Assembly (NCBI GenBank): GCA_937898525.1 | Contig: CALCBC010000005.1 | Location: 1 to 56,528 of the forward strand | Source: an uncultured Sphingomonadales bacterium | GTDB lineage: Bacteria > Pseudomonadota > Alphaproteobacteria > Sphingomonadales > Sphingomonadaceae | Length of the DNA stretch: 56,528 nt | Reading direction: 5' to 3' | Shown: one piece after another, positions 36,974 to 44,916 of the stretch | Layout of the letters: every line of letters begins with the position of its first letter | Numbering within the stretch: the first letter of the stretch is position 1 | The notes under the pieces: generated by a model | Seen by the model: the letters and a program-made list of their open reading frames with translations, nothing else | The model's database searches: none | What the model was told of the DNA's origin: nothing | Position numbers and translations under genes: made by a program

Positions 36974-37098
36974 CGCGCTCCCCTGCCAGCGGCCCCATTG
37001 ACAGGCAAGCGCCGCTTCGCCATTGCGGCGCGCACTCGGCCGGGAGGCCCCTTCAGGGGCCGCTCTCTCGCGGGATGTCCCGCTTCCGGCTCTCCGGT

Positions 37099-37184
37099 GG
37101 ACAGGTGGCCGAGTGGTTAAAGGCAGCAGACTGTAAATCTGCCCGCGCAAGCGTACGGTGGTTCGAATCCACCCCTGTCCACCA
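37099..37184 (+). tRNA. tRNA-Tyr (anticodon GUA), long variable arm
   Basis: Acceptor GGACAGG pairs with CCTGTCC. The anticodon arm CAGACTGTAAATCTG carries GTA. A long variable arm (CCGCGCAAGCG) follows, as in class II tRNA-Tyr, then T-arm GGTGG-TTCGAAT-CCACC and encoded CCA at 37182-37184. Eighty-six bases. Confidence 0.95.
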
Positions 37185-37246
37185 CCGAGCCTCCGACAAT
37201 CGGCACTTCGGCTTGTCCGCTCCGCGTCCAGTCCCTAGATGGGCGC

Positions 37247-37999
37247 ATGGCCGGAGAACTGTGCGACAACCGGGGCCGCGGCGAGGCCGAGTGGAACTGG
37301 CCCGCGATCCATCCGGAGGGGCGCAAGTTCGGCCTCATCGCGGTCGCGGCAGCGCTCGTGACGCTGTTCCTGCTCGACTGGGAGATCATCGGCTGGCCGC
37401 TGCTCATGCTGTCGGCCGGGGTGTTCGCATTCTTTCGCGATCCCGAGCGGGTCGTGCCGCAGGGCGATGACCTGATCCTCGCGCCGGCCGACGGGCTGGT
37501 GACGATGATCTGCCAGGTGCCGCCACCGCTTGAGCTGCAAGGCCCCGATCCCACGGGTGCCCCGGGCCTCGGCAGCGAGCCGGTCACGCGCATCTCGATC
37601 TTCATGTCGGTGTTCGACGTCCACATCAACCGCGCGCCCGTCGGCGGGACGGTGCGGCGGGTGGTCTACATCCCGGGCAAGTTCCTCAATGCCGACCTCG
37701 ACAAGGCGAGCGACGAGAACGAGCGGCAGCATGTGCTGATCGAGCGGCCCGACGGGCGGCCGATCGGCTGCACGCAGATCGCCGGACTGGTGGCGCGCCG
37801 GATCGTCCCGTTCGTCAAACCCGGCGACATCGTTGCCGCGGGCCAGCGGATCGGGCTGATCCGCTTCGGCAGCCGTGTCGACGTCTACCTGCCGCAGGGC
37901 ACCGATACGACCGTCCTCCTCGGCCAGAAGACCGTGGCGGGCGAGACCGTGCTCGCCCAGCTCGGCCGGCAGATGCTGCTCGAGGGGGTTCGCCAGTGA
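37247..37999 (+). CDS. psd: Phosphatidylserine decarboxylase
   Basis: A 250-residue proenzyme of the short alphaproteobacterial type with one or two membrane segments near 25-60. It shows FFRDPERVVPQGDDLILAPADGLV, ISIFMSVFDVHINRAPVGG and the self-cleavage site LIRFGSRVDVYLPQG, cut between Gly and Ser to form the pyruvoyl cofactor. It converts phosphatidylserine to phosphatidylethanolamine. The stop overlaps the pssA start by four bases. Confidence 0.95.
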   Translation: MAGELCDNRGRGEAEWNWPAIHPEGRKFGLIAVAAALVTLFLLDWEIIGWPLLMLSAGVFAFFRDPERVVPQGDDLILAPADGLVTMICQVPPPLELQGPDPTGAPGLGSEPVTRISIFMSVFDVHINRAPVGGTVRRVVYIPGKFLNADLDKASDENERQHVLIERPDGRPIGCTQIAGLVARRIVPFVKPGDIVAAGQRIGLIRFGSRVDVYLPQGTDTTVLLGQKTVAGETVLAQLGRQMLLEGVRQ

Positions 38000-38874
38000 G
38001 CCTGCCGCCCGAGACCGAGGATCGCCTGGCGACGCCCGGGCCCTCGTGGCTCGGGCCCAGGGCGAGTGAGGACGAACAGCCCGCCGCTGCACCGGTGCCG
38101 GGGCTGACGCTGCGCGCGGTGCTGCCCAACGCGATCACTGCGGCGGCGCTGTGTTCGGGACTCACCGGGGTTCGCTTCGCGATCAACGGCAACTGGCAGA
38201 TGGCGCTGTTCGCCATCATCCTCGCCGGGATGCTTGACGGGATCGACGGGCGGATCGCCCGCCTGCTCAAGGCCCAGTCGCGGTTCGGAGCCGAGCTCGA
38301 CAGCCTGGCGGATTCGCTGAGTTTCGGCATGGCGCCCGCGCTGGTCATGTTCCTGTGGTCGCTGCAGGACCTGCCGCGCTTCGGGTGGTTCGCCAGCCTT
38401 GCCTTCGCGATCTGCTGCGCGCTGAGGCTGGCGCGGTTCAACGCGCGGATCGACATGGAGGAGCAGCCGCACAAGTCAGTCGGCTTCCTGACCGGCGTGC
38501 CGGCGCCGATCGGGGCGGGGCTCGCGTTCCTGCCGATGTACCTGTGGATCGCGACCGGCAACGACCTGTTCCGCGAGCCGGTGCCGGTCGCCATATGGAT
38601 GGTAGCGATCGCGGCGCTGATGATCTCCAACCTCGCGACACTGAGCTGGACCTCGATCCGTCCCCGTCGGAGCATCAGGCTCGAGGCGATTGCGCTCGCG
38701 GGTATGGTCTTTGCGGCGTTGCTGACCGAGCCCTGGTGGACGCTGGCCGCACTCTCCCTCGTCTATCTGGCGCTGATGCCGCTGGGAATCGTGCGCTACG
38801 CCAGAATCAGGCAGCAGCGCCCACGGGCATCGGGGCCGGCGGCGACCAGCCCGGCACCGGACGAGATCGACTGA
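37996..38874 (+). CDS. pssA: CDP-diacylglycerol-serine O-phosphatidyltransferase
   Basis: A 292-residue membrane protein with about seven spans. The CDP-alcohol phosphotransferase signature is MLDGIDGRIARLLKAQSR continuing to GAELDSLAD (D-G-x2-A-R-x8-G-x3-D-x3-D). It condenses CDP-diacylglycerol and serine to phosphatidylserine, the substrate of psd. Start is GTG 37996, overlapping the psd stop as GTGA. Its last 68 bases overlap, on the opposite strand, the small gene at 38807-39016. Confidence 0.95.
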   Translation: MSLPPETEDRLATPGPSWLGPRASEDEQPAAAPVPGLTLRAVLPNAITAAALCSGLTGVRFAINGNWQMALFAIILAGMLDGIDGRIARLLKAQSRFGAELDSLADSLSFGMAPALVMFLWSLQDLPRFGWFASLAFAICCALRLARFNARIDMEEQPHKSVGFLTGVPAPIGAGLAFLPMYLWIATGNDLFREPVPVAIWMVAIAALMISNLATLSWTSIRPRRSIRLEAIALAGMVFAALLTEPWWTLAALSLVYLALMPLGIVRYARIRQQRPRASGPAATSPAPDEID

Positions 38875-39016
38875 CGCCGGCCCGGCGCTCGATCTCTGCC
38901 AGCTCCGCGAGAATGGTTCGGGCCCGCCGTGCGCCGACGGTCACCGATGAGCGGATGACGGCCAGCGCCGCAAAGGCGGCCAGTCCGAACAGCAAGGAGA
39001 TCGCAATCGCCAGCAT
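38807..39016 (-). CDS. Small single-span membrane protein under a LexA-type promoter
   Basis: A 69-residue protein. An N-terminal transmembrane helix (MLAIAISLLFGLAAFAALAV, residues 1-20) is followed by a basic and amphipathic segment (RSSVTVGARRARTILAELAE) and a Pro-rich end. The ATG at 39016 has GGAAAGGGA just upstream. The promoter carries an SOS box. Its end overlaps the 3' end of the convergent pssA gene. Small SOS-induced membrane proteins such as SidA of Caulobacter inhibit cell division; function here is inference only. Confidence 0.65.
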   Translation of the reverse strand: MLAIAISLLFGLAAFAALAVIRSSVTVGARRARTILAELAEIERRAGVSRSRPVPGWSPPAPMPVGAAA

Positions 39017-39079
39017 CGGGCGTCCCTTTCCAATGAGCCAGAGAACCGGCGAATCGCGCCTGACGTTCCTTTCCGGACA

Positions 39080-39108
39080 TATGTTCTTGGTTTGTTCCGG
39101 AATGTCAA
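39080..39108 (-). promoter_or_regulatory. LexA (SOS) box inside a promoter for the small membrane protein
   Basis: GTTC-N7-GTTC (39083-39097 on the plus strand), the alphaproteobacterial LexA box. On the minus strand TTGACA (39103-39108, a perfect -35) and AACATA (39080-39085) are exactly 17 bases apart, with the box filling the spacer and reaching the -10. Transcription would start near 39073 and read to the ATG at 39016. The region up to rpsB (39109-39305) shows no other strong signal. Confidence 0.65.
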
Positions 39109-39305
39109 GCTCAGGATCGGGAGCGTCGGGCAATTGAGACTGGATTTTCCCCGGCCGTGCGGCTAAGGGCCGCCGCGCCGATCTCCCCGACACAACCCGG
39201 GAAGCGCGGCGAATTCGCATGGAAGGCACATCACACCGGTGCCGCTGCGGGATCTCCGCGGCCGGTTCCCCGCCTTCCAGAGGCATAACCGGAAAGGAAT
39301 TACCT

Positions 39306-40115
39306 ATGGCGGTTCCCACCGTCACCCTGCAGCAATTGATCGAGGCCGGCGCGCACTTCGGCCACCAGACCCACCGCTGGAATCCGCGGATGAAGCCGTA
39401 CATCTTCGGCGCGCGGAACGGCGTCCACATCATCGACCTTTCGCAGACCGTGCCGCTGATGGCGCGCGCGCTCGACTTCATCGCGGCAACCGTCCGCGCC
39501 GGCGGCAAGGTGCTGTTCGTCGGCACCAAGCGCCAGGCGCAGGAGCCGATCGCCGAGGCTGCCCGCCGTTCGGGGCAGCACTTCGTCAACCACCGCTGGC
39601 TCGGCGGCATGCTGACCAACTGGAAGACGATCTCGGGCTCGATCCGCCGGCTCAAGAGCCTCGAGGAGCAGCTTTCGGGCGACACCTCGGGCCTGACCAA
39701 GAAGGAAGTTCTGCAGCTGACCCGCGAGCGCGACAAGCTCGAGCAGTCGCTCGGGGGCATCCGCGACATGGGCGGCATCCCCGACGTGATGTTCGTGATC
39801 GACGCCAACAAGGAAGAACTGGCGATCAAGGAAGCCAACGTGCTCGGCATCCCGGTAGTGGCGATCCTCGACACCAACGTCGATCCCTCGGGCATCGCCT
39901 TCCCGATCCCGGGCAACGACGACGCCAGCCGCGCGGTGCGTCTCTACTGCGACGCGGTCGCCGAGGCGGCGACCACCGGCCGCAACGAAGCGGTGGTCGA
40001 TTCGGGAGCCGATATCGGGGCGATGGAAGCGCCGCCGGAGGAAGCTGCCATCGCCGAGGTGTCTGAAGCTCCGGCCGCCGACGCTGCTGCCGACGAGGCC
40101 GCGGCCGGGGCGTAA
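39306..40115 (+). CDS. rpsB: Ribosomal protein uS2
   Basis: A 269-residue protein starting MAVPTVTLQQLIEAGAHFGHQTHRWNP, with the S2 signatures IDLSQTVPLM, VLFVGTKRQAQEPI, RWLGGMLTNWKTI and DTNVDPSGIAFPIPGND. A C-terminal Ala/Glu-rich tail (about 235-269) is typical of alphaproteobacteria. The 30S subunit uses it to bind S1. The leader 39219-39305 is transcribed ahead of it. Followed by tsf with 79 bases between. Confidence 0.98.
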   Translation: MAVPTVTLQQLIEAGAHFGHQTHRWNPRMKPYIFGARNGVHIIDLSQTVPLMARALDFIAATVRAGGKVLFVGTKRQAQEPIAEAARRSGQHFVNHRWLGGMLTNWKTISGSIRRLKSLEEQLSGDTSGLTKKEVLQLTRERDKLEQSLGGIRDMGGIPDVMFVIDANKEELAIKEANVLGIPVVAILDTNVDPSGIAFPIPGNDDASRAVRLYCDAVAEAATTGRNEAVVDSGADIGAMEAPPEEAAIAEVSEAPAADAAADEAAAGA

Positions 40116-40194
40116 CCGCCCGGAACGATTGCATTCGGGAGCCGCGGGCCCATCTCGGCGGTCCGCGTTCCCCTCCCACTTCAAGGAAAGTACC

Positions 40195-41118
40195 ATGGCT
40201 TACACTGCAGCCGACGTTAAGAACCTGCGCGAGCGCACCGGCGCCGGCATGATGGACTGCAAGAAGGCGCTCGACGAGACCGGCGGCGACATCGAGGCGG
40301 CGGTCGACGCGCTGCGCGCCAGGGGGCTCGCCGCCGCGGCCAAGAAGTCGAGCCGCACCGCTGCCGAAGGCCTCGTCGGCGTGGCCGTAGACGGCACCCG
40401 CGGCGTCGCGGTCGAGGTGAATTCGGAGACCGACTTCGTCGCCAAGAACGAACAGTTCCAGGACTTCGTGCGCAAGACCACCGAGGTCGCGCTGTCGCTG
40501 GGCTCGGACGACATCGAGGCGCTCAAGAACGCCGCCTATCCGGACGGCGGGACCGTCGGCGAGAAGCTGACCAACAACGTCGCCACGATCGGCGAGAACC
40601 AGCAGCTGCGCCGGATGAAGACCGTCGCGGTGTCGCAGGGCCTCGTCGTGCCGTACATGCACCTCGCTCAGGCGCCGAACCTCGGCAAGATCGGCGTGCT
40701 CGTCGCACTCGAGAGCGCGGCCGGGGCGGACGTGCTCGAGCCCCTCGGCAAGCAGCTGGCGATGCACATCGCCGCGGCCTTCCCGCAGGCGCTCGACGCC
40801 GACAGCCTCGATCCCGAGGTGATCGCGCGCGAGCGCAAGATCGCCGAGGAAAAGGCGGCCGAGAGCGGCAAGCCGGCCGAGGTCCAGGCCAAGATGGTCG
40901 AGGGCGCGATCGCCAAGTTCGCCAGGGAGAACGCGCTGCTGAGCCAGGTCTCGGTGATGGACAACAAGACCCCGATCTCCGAGGTCGTCGCCCAGGCCGG
41001 CAAGGCCGCGGGCACCCCGATCGTGCTCAAGGACTACGTCCGCTTCCAGCTCGGCGAAGGCATCGAGAAGGAAGAGAGCGACTTCGCGGCGGAAGTGGCG
41101 GCGGCGGTCGCCGGCTGA
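40195..41118 (+). CDS. tsf: Elongation factor Ts
   Basis: A 307-residue nucleotide-exchange factor for EF-Tu. The N-terminal UBA-like part AADVKNLRERTGAGMMDCKKAL carries the TDV-type motif, then the core domain has GLVGVAVDGTRGVAVEVNSETDFVAKNEQF and the C-terminal EGIEKEESDFAAEVA. GGAAAG precedes the ATG. A strong terminator follows. Confidence 0.98.
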   Translation: MAYTAADVKNLRERTGAGMMDCKKALDETGGDIEAAVDALRARGLAAAAKKSSRTAAEGLVGVAVDGTRGVAVEVNSETDFVAKNEQFQDFVRKTTEVALSLGSDDIEALKNAAYPDGGTVGEKLTNNVATIGENQQLRRMKTVAVSQGLVVPYMHLAQAPNLGKIGVLVALESAAGADVLEPLGKQLAMHIAAAFPQALDADSLDPEVIARERKIAEEKAAESGKPAEVQAKMVEGAIAKFARENALLSQVSVMDNKTPISEVVAQAGKAAGTPIVLKDYVRFQLGEGIEKEESDFAAEVAAAVAG

Positions 41119-41150
41119 GCCGACGCTCGAAATTCCGAGCCTGTGAGAGC

Positions 41151-41181
41151 GGCCGCCGGACTTCGGTCCGGCGGCCGTTTT
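41151..41181 (+). terminator. Intrinsic terminator after tsf
   Basis: GGCCGCCGGAC (41151-41161), loop TTCG (41162-41165), GTCCGGCGGCC (41166-41176), then TTTT from 41178. An 11-base-pair stem closed by a stable UUCG tetraloop with a T-run: a textbook rho-independent terminator for rpsB-tsf. The convergent gene ends at 41192. Confidence 0.9.
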
Positions 41182-41191
41182 CGTTTGGTCG

Positions 41192-41560
41192 TCAGGACGC
41201 CGGAGTGCTGATCGGCGTCTGTGCGGCGTGGCGCAGGGTCTCTGCGCTCAGGCGGAGCGCGTCGAGCTCGCTCTCGTCGAGCCCATCGCGCGCGTACCAT
41301 TCCTGAGCACGGGCGATGCGGCGGGCCTCGCGGCGCAGCGCGCGGGCCTCGCGGCGGCTGAGCTCGCCGCTGTCACGCCGGCGTTCGATCGCCTCGCGCA
41401 CCTCGTGCAGCTCGCGGCCAACGCCGTCAGGGATGACAACGGTTTCGACCTCGGCGATCCCGGGGGCGTCCGAGCGCGGCGGTGGGCCTTCGCGGGTAGA
41501 GGCACCCTGGACCGCGGCGGGCAGGGCGAGAGCCAGCAGCGCAATGGCAAGCGATCGCAT
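41192..41560 (-). CDS. Small secreted protein of unknown function
   Basis: A 122-residue protein with a signal peptide (MRSLAIALLALALPAAVQG). The mature part is highly charged: REVREAIERRRDSGELSRREARA-like helices (about 50-95) rich in Arg and Glu, then a short C-terminal helix. It resembles the small periplasmic Arg/Glu-rich proteins of alphaproteobacteria; no motif fixes a role. GGAGAAGG precedes the ATG. Confidence 0.75.
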   Translation of the reverse strand: MRSLAIALLALALPAAVQGASTREGPPPRSDAPGIAEVETVVIPDGVGRELHEVREAIERRRDSGELSRREARALRREARRIARAQEWYARDGLDESELDALRLSAETLRHAAQTPISTPAS

Positions 41561-41635
41561 CACCTTCTCCCCAGGGAACGCATCCAGTGATCGAAGCTCG
41601 CGCGGCACGGCTGAACTGCCGCTTAATTCGGGCTG

Positions 41636-42688
41636 TCAGCACCAGCTCCGGTCCGCCGCCACTTCCGCTTCGCTCTTGCCTCCCAGCGGGTCGTCGAACA
41701 CGAACGAGTATTCGTCGGTGCTCGGCACCTGGGTGCCGAAGTTGACGAACTTGTGCAGGATCACCGAGCGGCCGTTCGCGGTGAGCTTGACGAACCCGAA
41801 CCCGGTCGGGCTGAGGCAGCCGAGCGTGCGCGCCTGCGTGCCGGACGCGTTCAACGCTGCGGCAACCGGCTCCCAGTCGAGGTTGTCGTTGGCCGGGCCC
41901 GTGATGTGGATCTCCGATACGCGGTCCGACAGGCCCGAAATCCGCAGCTCGTAGACCGCGTTACCGAGGTCGATCGAGCCGACCTGGCTGTGATCCGCGC
42001 CGCCCCAGAGCGGAGCGTGACGGTTGCGCGTGCCCCAGCTGGCGCCGGGAAAGGCTGCCCGGGCGGCGTCCCAGCTGCGCGACTCGCTGGCGGGAACGAC
42101 GTTGCCGATCAGTCGCGCCAGCCGCTCGGCCCTGCCGCCTTCGGGCAAGGCTGGGGACTGGCCGTTCGCCGGCGCGGGTTCGGCTGGCGCGGCGAGCGTC
42201 GCGTGTCCGGGCGCGGCGCAGGCCGTCGGGGCGCCGTAATCAGTCCCGTTGAAGCGGCGCAGTCCCGGGCAGGCGGAATCGCGCGCTTCGAGCGACAGGT
42301 CATTCCACCCGGAGCTGCGGGTCCGCTCGAATCCGACGATACCGTCCTCGGCGATGAGCCGTCGCCAGGCGCCGTCCGCCCCCTGTGCGAGAATGGCGAA
42401 GTAGGCACCGGGCTTGCCGTAGCAGCTGCGATCGACGTCGGCGATGTGCGCTTCGGCCCGGCCGTCGGCGTTGAGGTCGACGAAGGCGACCCGCGGGTTC
42501 GAGGGTTGGCCGCAGCGGTTGATCGGGCGGCCGTCGGCGATGGGAAAACCGGCCTCGGCGAACAGCTGGACCGCCTGCTCGGCCGTGAGTGCAGGCTGCG
42601 CTGCCGGCGACTGGCCGGCAACGGGTGAAACCGGAACCGCGAGCAGGGCAAACCCCACTGCCAGCGTGGCGATCGATCTCTTGCACAT
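41636..42688 (-). CDS. Secreted protein with VCBS/FG-GAP-like segment, unknown
   Basis: A 350-residue protein with a signal peptide (MCKRSIATLAVGFALLAVPV; cleavage near VAGQ). Residues about 60-160 contain VAFVDLNADGRAEAHIADVD, the DxNxDGxxD pattern of calcium-binding FG-GAP/VCBS loops, among Cys residues. The second half (about 185-350) has a beta domain with HKFVNFGTQVPSTDEYSFVFD. No known family assigned. Divergent from pyrH. Confidence 0.72.
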   Translation of the reverse strand: MCKRSIATLAVGFALLAVPVSPVAGQSPAAQPALTAEQAVQLFAEAGFPIADGRPINRCGQPSNPRVAFVDLNADGRAEAHIADVDRSCYGKPGAYFAILAQGADGAWRRLIAEDGIVGFERTRSSGWNDLSLEARDSACPGLRRFNGTDYGAPTACAAPGHATLAAPAEPAPANGQSPALPEGGRAERLARLIGNVVPASESRSWDAARAAFPGASWGTRNRHAPLWGGADHSQVGSIDLGNAVYELRISGLSDRVSEIHITGPANDNLDWEPVAAALNASGTQARTLGCLSPTGFGFVKLTANGRSVILHKFVNFGTQVPSTDEYSFVFDDPLGGKSEAEVAADRSWC

Positions 42689-42785
42689 GTTCCCCCCTCG
42701 TCGCCTACGCGAACCCCTGCGGCCCTGCGTAACACGAGCCGCCGCCTGCCCGAAAGGGCCCGGGCTGCGACGCTTGCCTTGGCAC

Positions 42786-42813
42786 TTGGCACTGCCTTGC
42801 CGCGCTCTATAAG
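42786..42813 (+). promoter_or_regulatory. Candidate promoter of the pyrH-frr-uppS cluster
   Basis: TTGGCA (42786-42791) and TATAAG (42808-42813) are 16 bases apart, about 40 bases before the pyrH ATG. Good match to a vegetative promoter. Confidence 0.5.
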
Positions 42814-42852
42814 GGCCGCCAATCGCGGCCTTTCCGGAGAGATTTCGCCCCC

Positions 42853-43575
42853 ATGCCGATGCCCCCCGTCAAGCGCGTGCTGCTCAAGCTCTCGGGCGAA
42901 GTGCTGATGGGCGAGCAACAGTTCGGGATCGATCCGGCGACCGTCGCCGCGCTGGCGCAGGAAGTGAAGGCGGCCAAGGAGTCGGGGCTCGAGATCTGTC
43001 TCGTCATCGGCGGCGGCAACATCTTTCGCGGAATGGCCGGCGCCGCAGCGGGAATGGACCGCGCACAGGCCGACTATATGGGCATGCTGGCGACGGTGAT
43101 GAACGCGCTGGCGATGCAGAACGCGCTCGAGCAGCTCGGGGTCAACACCCGGGTGCAGTCGGCTGTGCAGATGGACCAGGTCTGCGAGCCGGTGATCCGG
43201 CGCCGGGCGGAGCGGCATCTCGAGAAGGGCAGGGTAGTGATCTTCGCCGCGGGGGTCGGCAGCCCGTTCTTCACCACCGACAGCGGCGCCGCGTTGCGCG
43301 CCGCCGAGATGAAGTGCGACGCGCTGCTCAAGGGCACCAGCGTCGACGGGGTCTACGACGACGACCCGAAACGAAACCCGGATGCAAAGCGTTTTGATAC
43401 GGTCAGTTATGACCGTGTGCTGGCAGACAATCTGAAGGTGATGGATGCCTCCGCGGTGGCATTGTGCCGCGACAACGGGATCCCAATCGTGGTATTTTCC
43501 ATTCGCGAGCAGGGCAACCTGGCGCGCGTGCTCGCCGGCGAAGGCGTCCAGACGATAGTTCGAGAGGAAGGCTGA
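42853..43575 (+). CDS. pyrH: UMP kinase
   Basis: A 240-residue hexameric enzyme, UMP to UDP. It has RVLLKLSGEVLMGEQQFGID, the glycine-rich VIGGGNIFRG, ADYMGMLATVMNALAMQNAL, and the C-terminal GTSVDGVYDDDPKRNPDAKRF and DNGIPIVVFSI. It is the first gene of the pyrH-frr-uppS-cdsA-dxr-rseP series; frr begins one base after its stop. Confidence 0.97.
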   Translation: MPMPPVKRVLLKLSGEVLMGEQQFGIDPATVAALAQEVKAAKESGLEICLVIGGGNIFRGMAGAAAGMDRAQADYMGMLATVMNALAMQNALEQLGVNTRVQSAVQMDQVCEPVIRRRAERHLEKGRVVIFAAGVGSPFFTTDSGAALRAAEMKCDALLKGTSVDGVYDDDPKRNPDAKRFDTVSYDRVLADNLKVMDASAVALCRDNGIPIVVFSIREQGNLARVLAGEGVQTIVREEG

Positions 43576-43576
43576 C

Positions 43577-44134
43577 ATGCCGAAATACGACAAGGCCGAC
43601 ATCGAGCGTCGGATGCACGGGGCGGTGGAGAGCCTGAAGGGTGACCTCGCCGGCCTGCGCACCGGGCGCGCCAACGTCCACCTGCTCGATCCGGTGGTGG
43701 TCGAGGTTTACGGCTCGATGATGCCGCTCAACCAGGTCGCGACCGTCTCGGCGCCCGAGCCGCGCATGCTCAGCGTGCAGGTGTGGGACCGGGCCAACGT
43801 GACCGCGGTCGAGAAGGGCATCGCCCATGCCAACCTCGGGCTCAACCCGATGATCGATGGGCAGACGATCCGCCTGCCGATCCCCGACCTGACCGAGGAG
43901 CGGCGCAAGGAACTCGCCAAGCTCGCCGGGCAATACGCGGAGAAGGCCAAGGTCGCGATCCGCAACGTGCGTCGCGACGGGATGGAAGCGCTCAAGGAAG
44001 ACGAGAAGAAGAAGGAAATCTCCGAGGACGAGCGCAAGCGCATGGAGGACGAGGTCCAGAAGCTGACCGACCGCTTCATCGCCGAGGTCGACGCGGCGGC
44101 CCAGCACAAGGAGAAGGAAATTCTCACCCAGTGA
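43577..44134 (+). CDS. frr: Ribosome recycling factor
   Basis: A 185-residue protein, normal length. IERRMHGAVESLKGDLAGLRTGRA forms helix one, VVVEVYGSMMPLNQVATVSAPEPRML is domain II, and IRNVRRDGMEALKEDEKKKEISEDERKR is helix three. With EF-G it splits ribosomes after termination. Its stop overlaps the uppS start as GTGA. Confidence 0.98.
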   Translation: MPKYDKADIERRMHGAVESLKGDLAGLRTGRANVHLLDPVVVEVYGSMMPLNQVATVSAPEPRMLSVQVWDRANVTAVEKGIAHANLGLNPMIDGQTIRLPIPDLTEERRKELAKLAGQYAEKAKVAIRNVRRDGMEALKEDEKKKEISEDERKRMEDEVQKLTDRFIAEVDAAAQHKEKEILTQ

Positions 44135-44916
44135 ATTCTCCCCTCCCCTTCAGGGGAGGGGCTGCGGGCAGGGGCCGCGAGGTCCCGAACGGTTCCCGCG
44201 CTCCCCTCCCTCCCGTCCCTTCCTGTGAACTGGAAGGGAAAGCATCGCATGGCGCGCGCCACGTCGCGATCATCATGGACGGCAATGGCCGGTGGGCGAA
44301 GCGCCACCATGTCCCGCGCGCCATGGGGCACCAGCGCGGGGTCGAGGCCGTGCGCCGGCTGGTCCGCGGGCTGGGCCCGACGGGGATCGAGTGCCTGACG
44401 CTCTACGCGTTCTCGTCGGAAAACTGGAAGCGCCCGGAGGACGAGATCAGCGACCTGATGGGGCTGATGCGCAAGTTCATCAAGAGCGATCTCCCGGAGT
44501 TCATCGCCAACGGGGTGCGCCTGAAAATTATCGGCGATTACAAGGCGATGCCGGCAGATATTGTCGATCAGCTCGAGGACGCGCTGGCGCAGACTGCAAA
44601 GGGTAGCCGAACCGTCGCAGTGGCGCTGAACTACGGCTCGCAGCAGGAGATCGCGCGCGCGGCGGCGAAGGCGGCGGCCGAGGGCGAAGTGACCGTAGAA
44701 ACCATCGCGGCGCACCTCGACACCGCCGACCTGCCGCCTCTCGACCTGCTGATCCGTACGTCGGGGGAAGTACGGTTGTCCAACTTCCTGCTGTGGCAGG
44801 CGGCCTATGCCGAGATGTGGTTCACCGACGTGTTGTGGCCGGACTTCACCGTAGCGCACCTCGAGGAAGCCCTCGCCAGCTTTGCCCGACGGGAGCGGCG
44901 CTTTGGCGGGCGTTGA
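44131..44916 (+). CDS. uppS: Undecaprenyl diphosphate synthase with repeat-derived N-terminal extension
   Basis: Conserved cis-prenyltransferase from VAIIMDGNGRWAKRHHVPRA; GHQRGVEAVRRLV, ECLTLYAFSSENWKRPEDEI and the late RTSGEVRLSNFLLWQAAYAE confirm it. It makes the C55 carrier for cell-wall and glycan synthesis. No ATG precedes the core in frame; the ATG at 44249 is out of frame and MDGNG itself is the catalytic start. GTG 44131, overlapping the frr stop (GTGA), is the only usual start codon in frame and adds about 46 residues encoded by a palindromic repeat. Total 261 residues. Confidence 0.93.
   Translation: MNSPLPFRGGAAGRGREVPNGSRAPLPPVPSCELEGKASHGARHVAIIMDGNGRWAKRHHVPRAMGHQRGVEAVRRLVRGLGPTGIECLTLYAFSSENWKRPEDEISDLMGLMRKFIKSDLPEFIANGVRLKIIGDYKAMPADIVDQLEDALAQTAKGSRTVAVALNYGSQQEIARAAAKAAAEGEVTVETIAAHLDTADLPPLDLLIRTSGEVRLSNFLLWQAAYAEMWFTDVLWPDFTVAHLEEALASFARRERRFGGR
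44140..44161. repeat. CCCCTCCCC hairpin inside the start of uppS
   Basis: Arms CCCCTCCCC (44140-44148) and GGGGAGGGG (44153-44161) around TTCA. The following bases (to about 44240) are GC-rich with a second CCTTCC/GGAAGG-like pairing. The type is a common intergenic element in sphingomonads; here it falls within the reading frame of uppS. Confidence 0.7.

Noticed and set aside
38796..39080. Alternative 94-residue frame overlapping the LexA-controlled gene
   Set aside because: Its ATG lies upstream of the predicted transcription start, it lacks a ribosome site, and it has no hydrophobic segment.
44249..44251. ATG just before the uppS core as possible start
   Set aside because: It is out of frame with the conserved protein (118 bases from GTG 44131).
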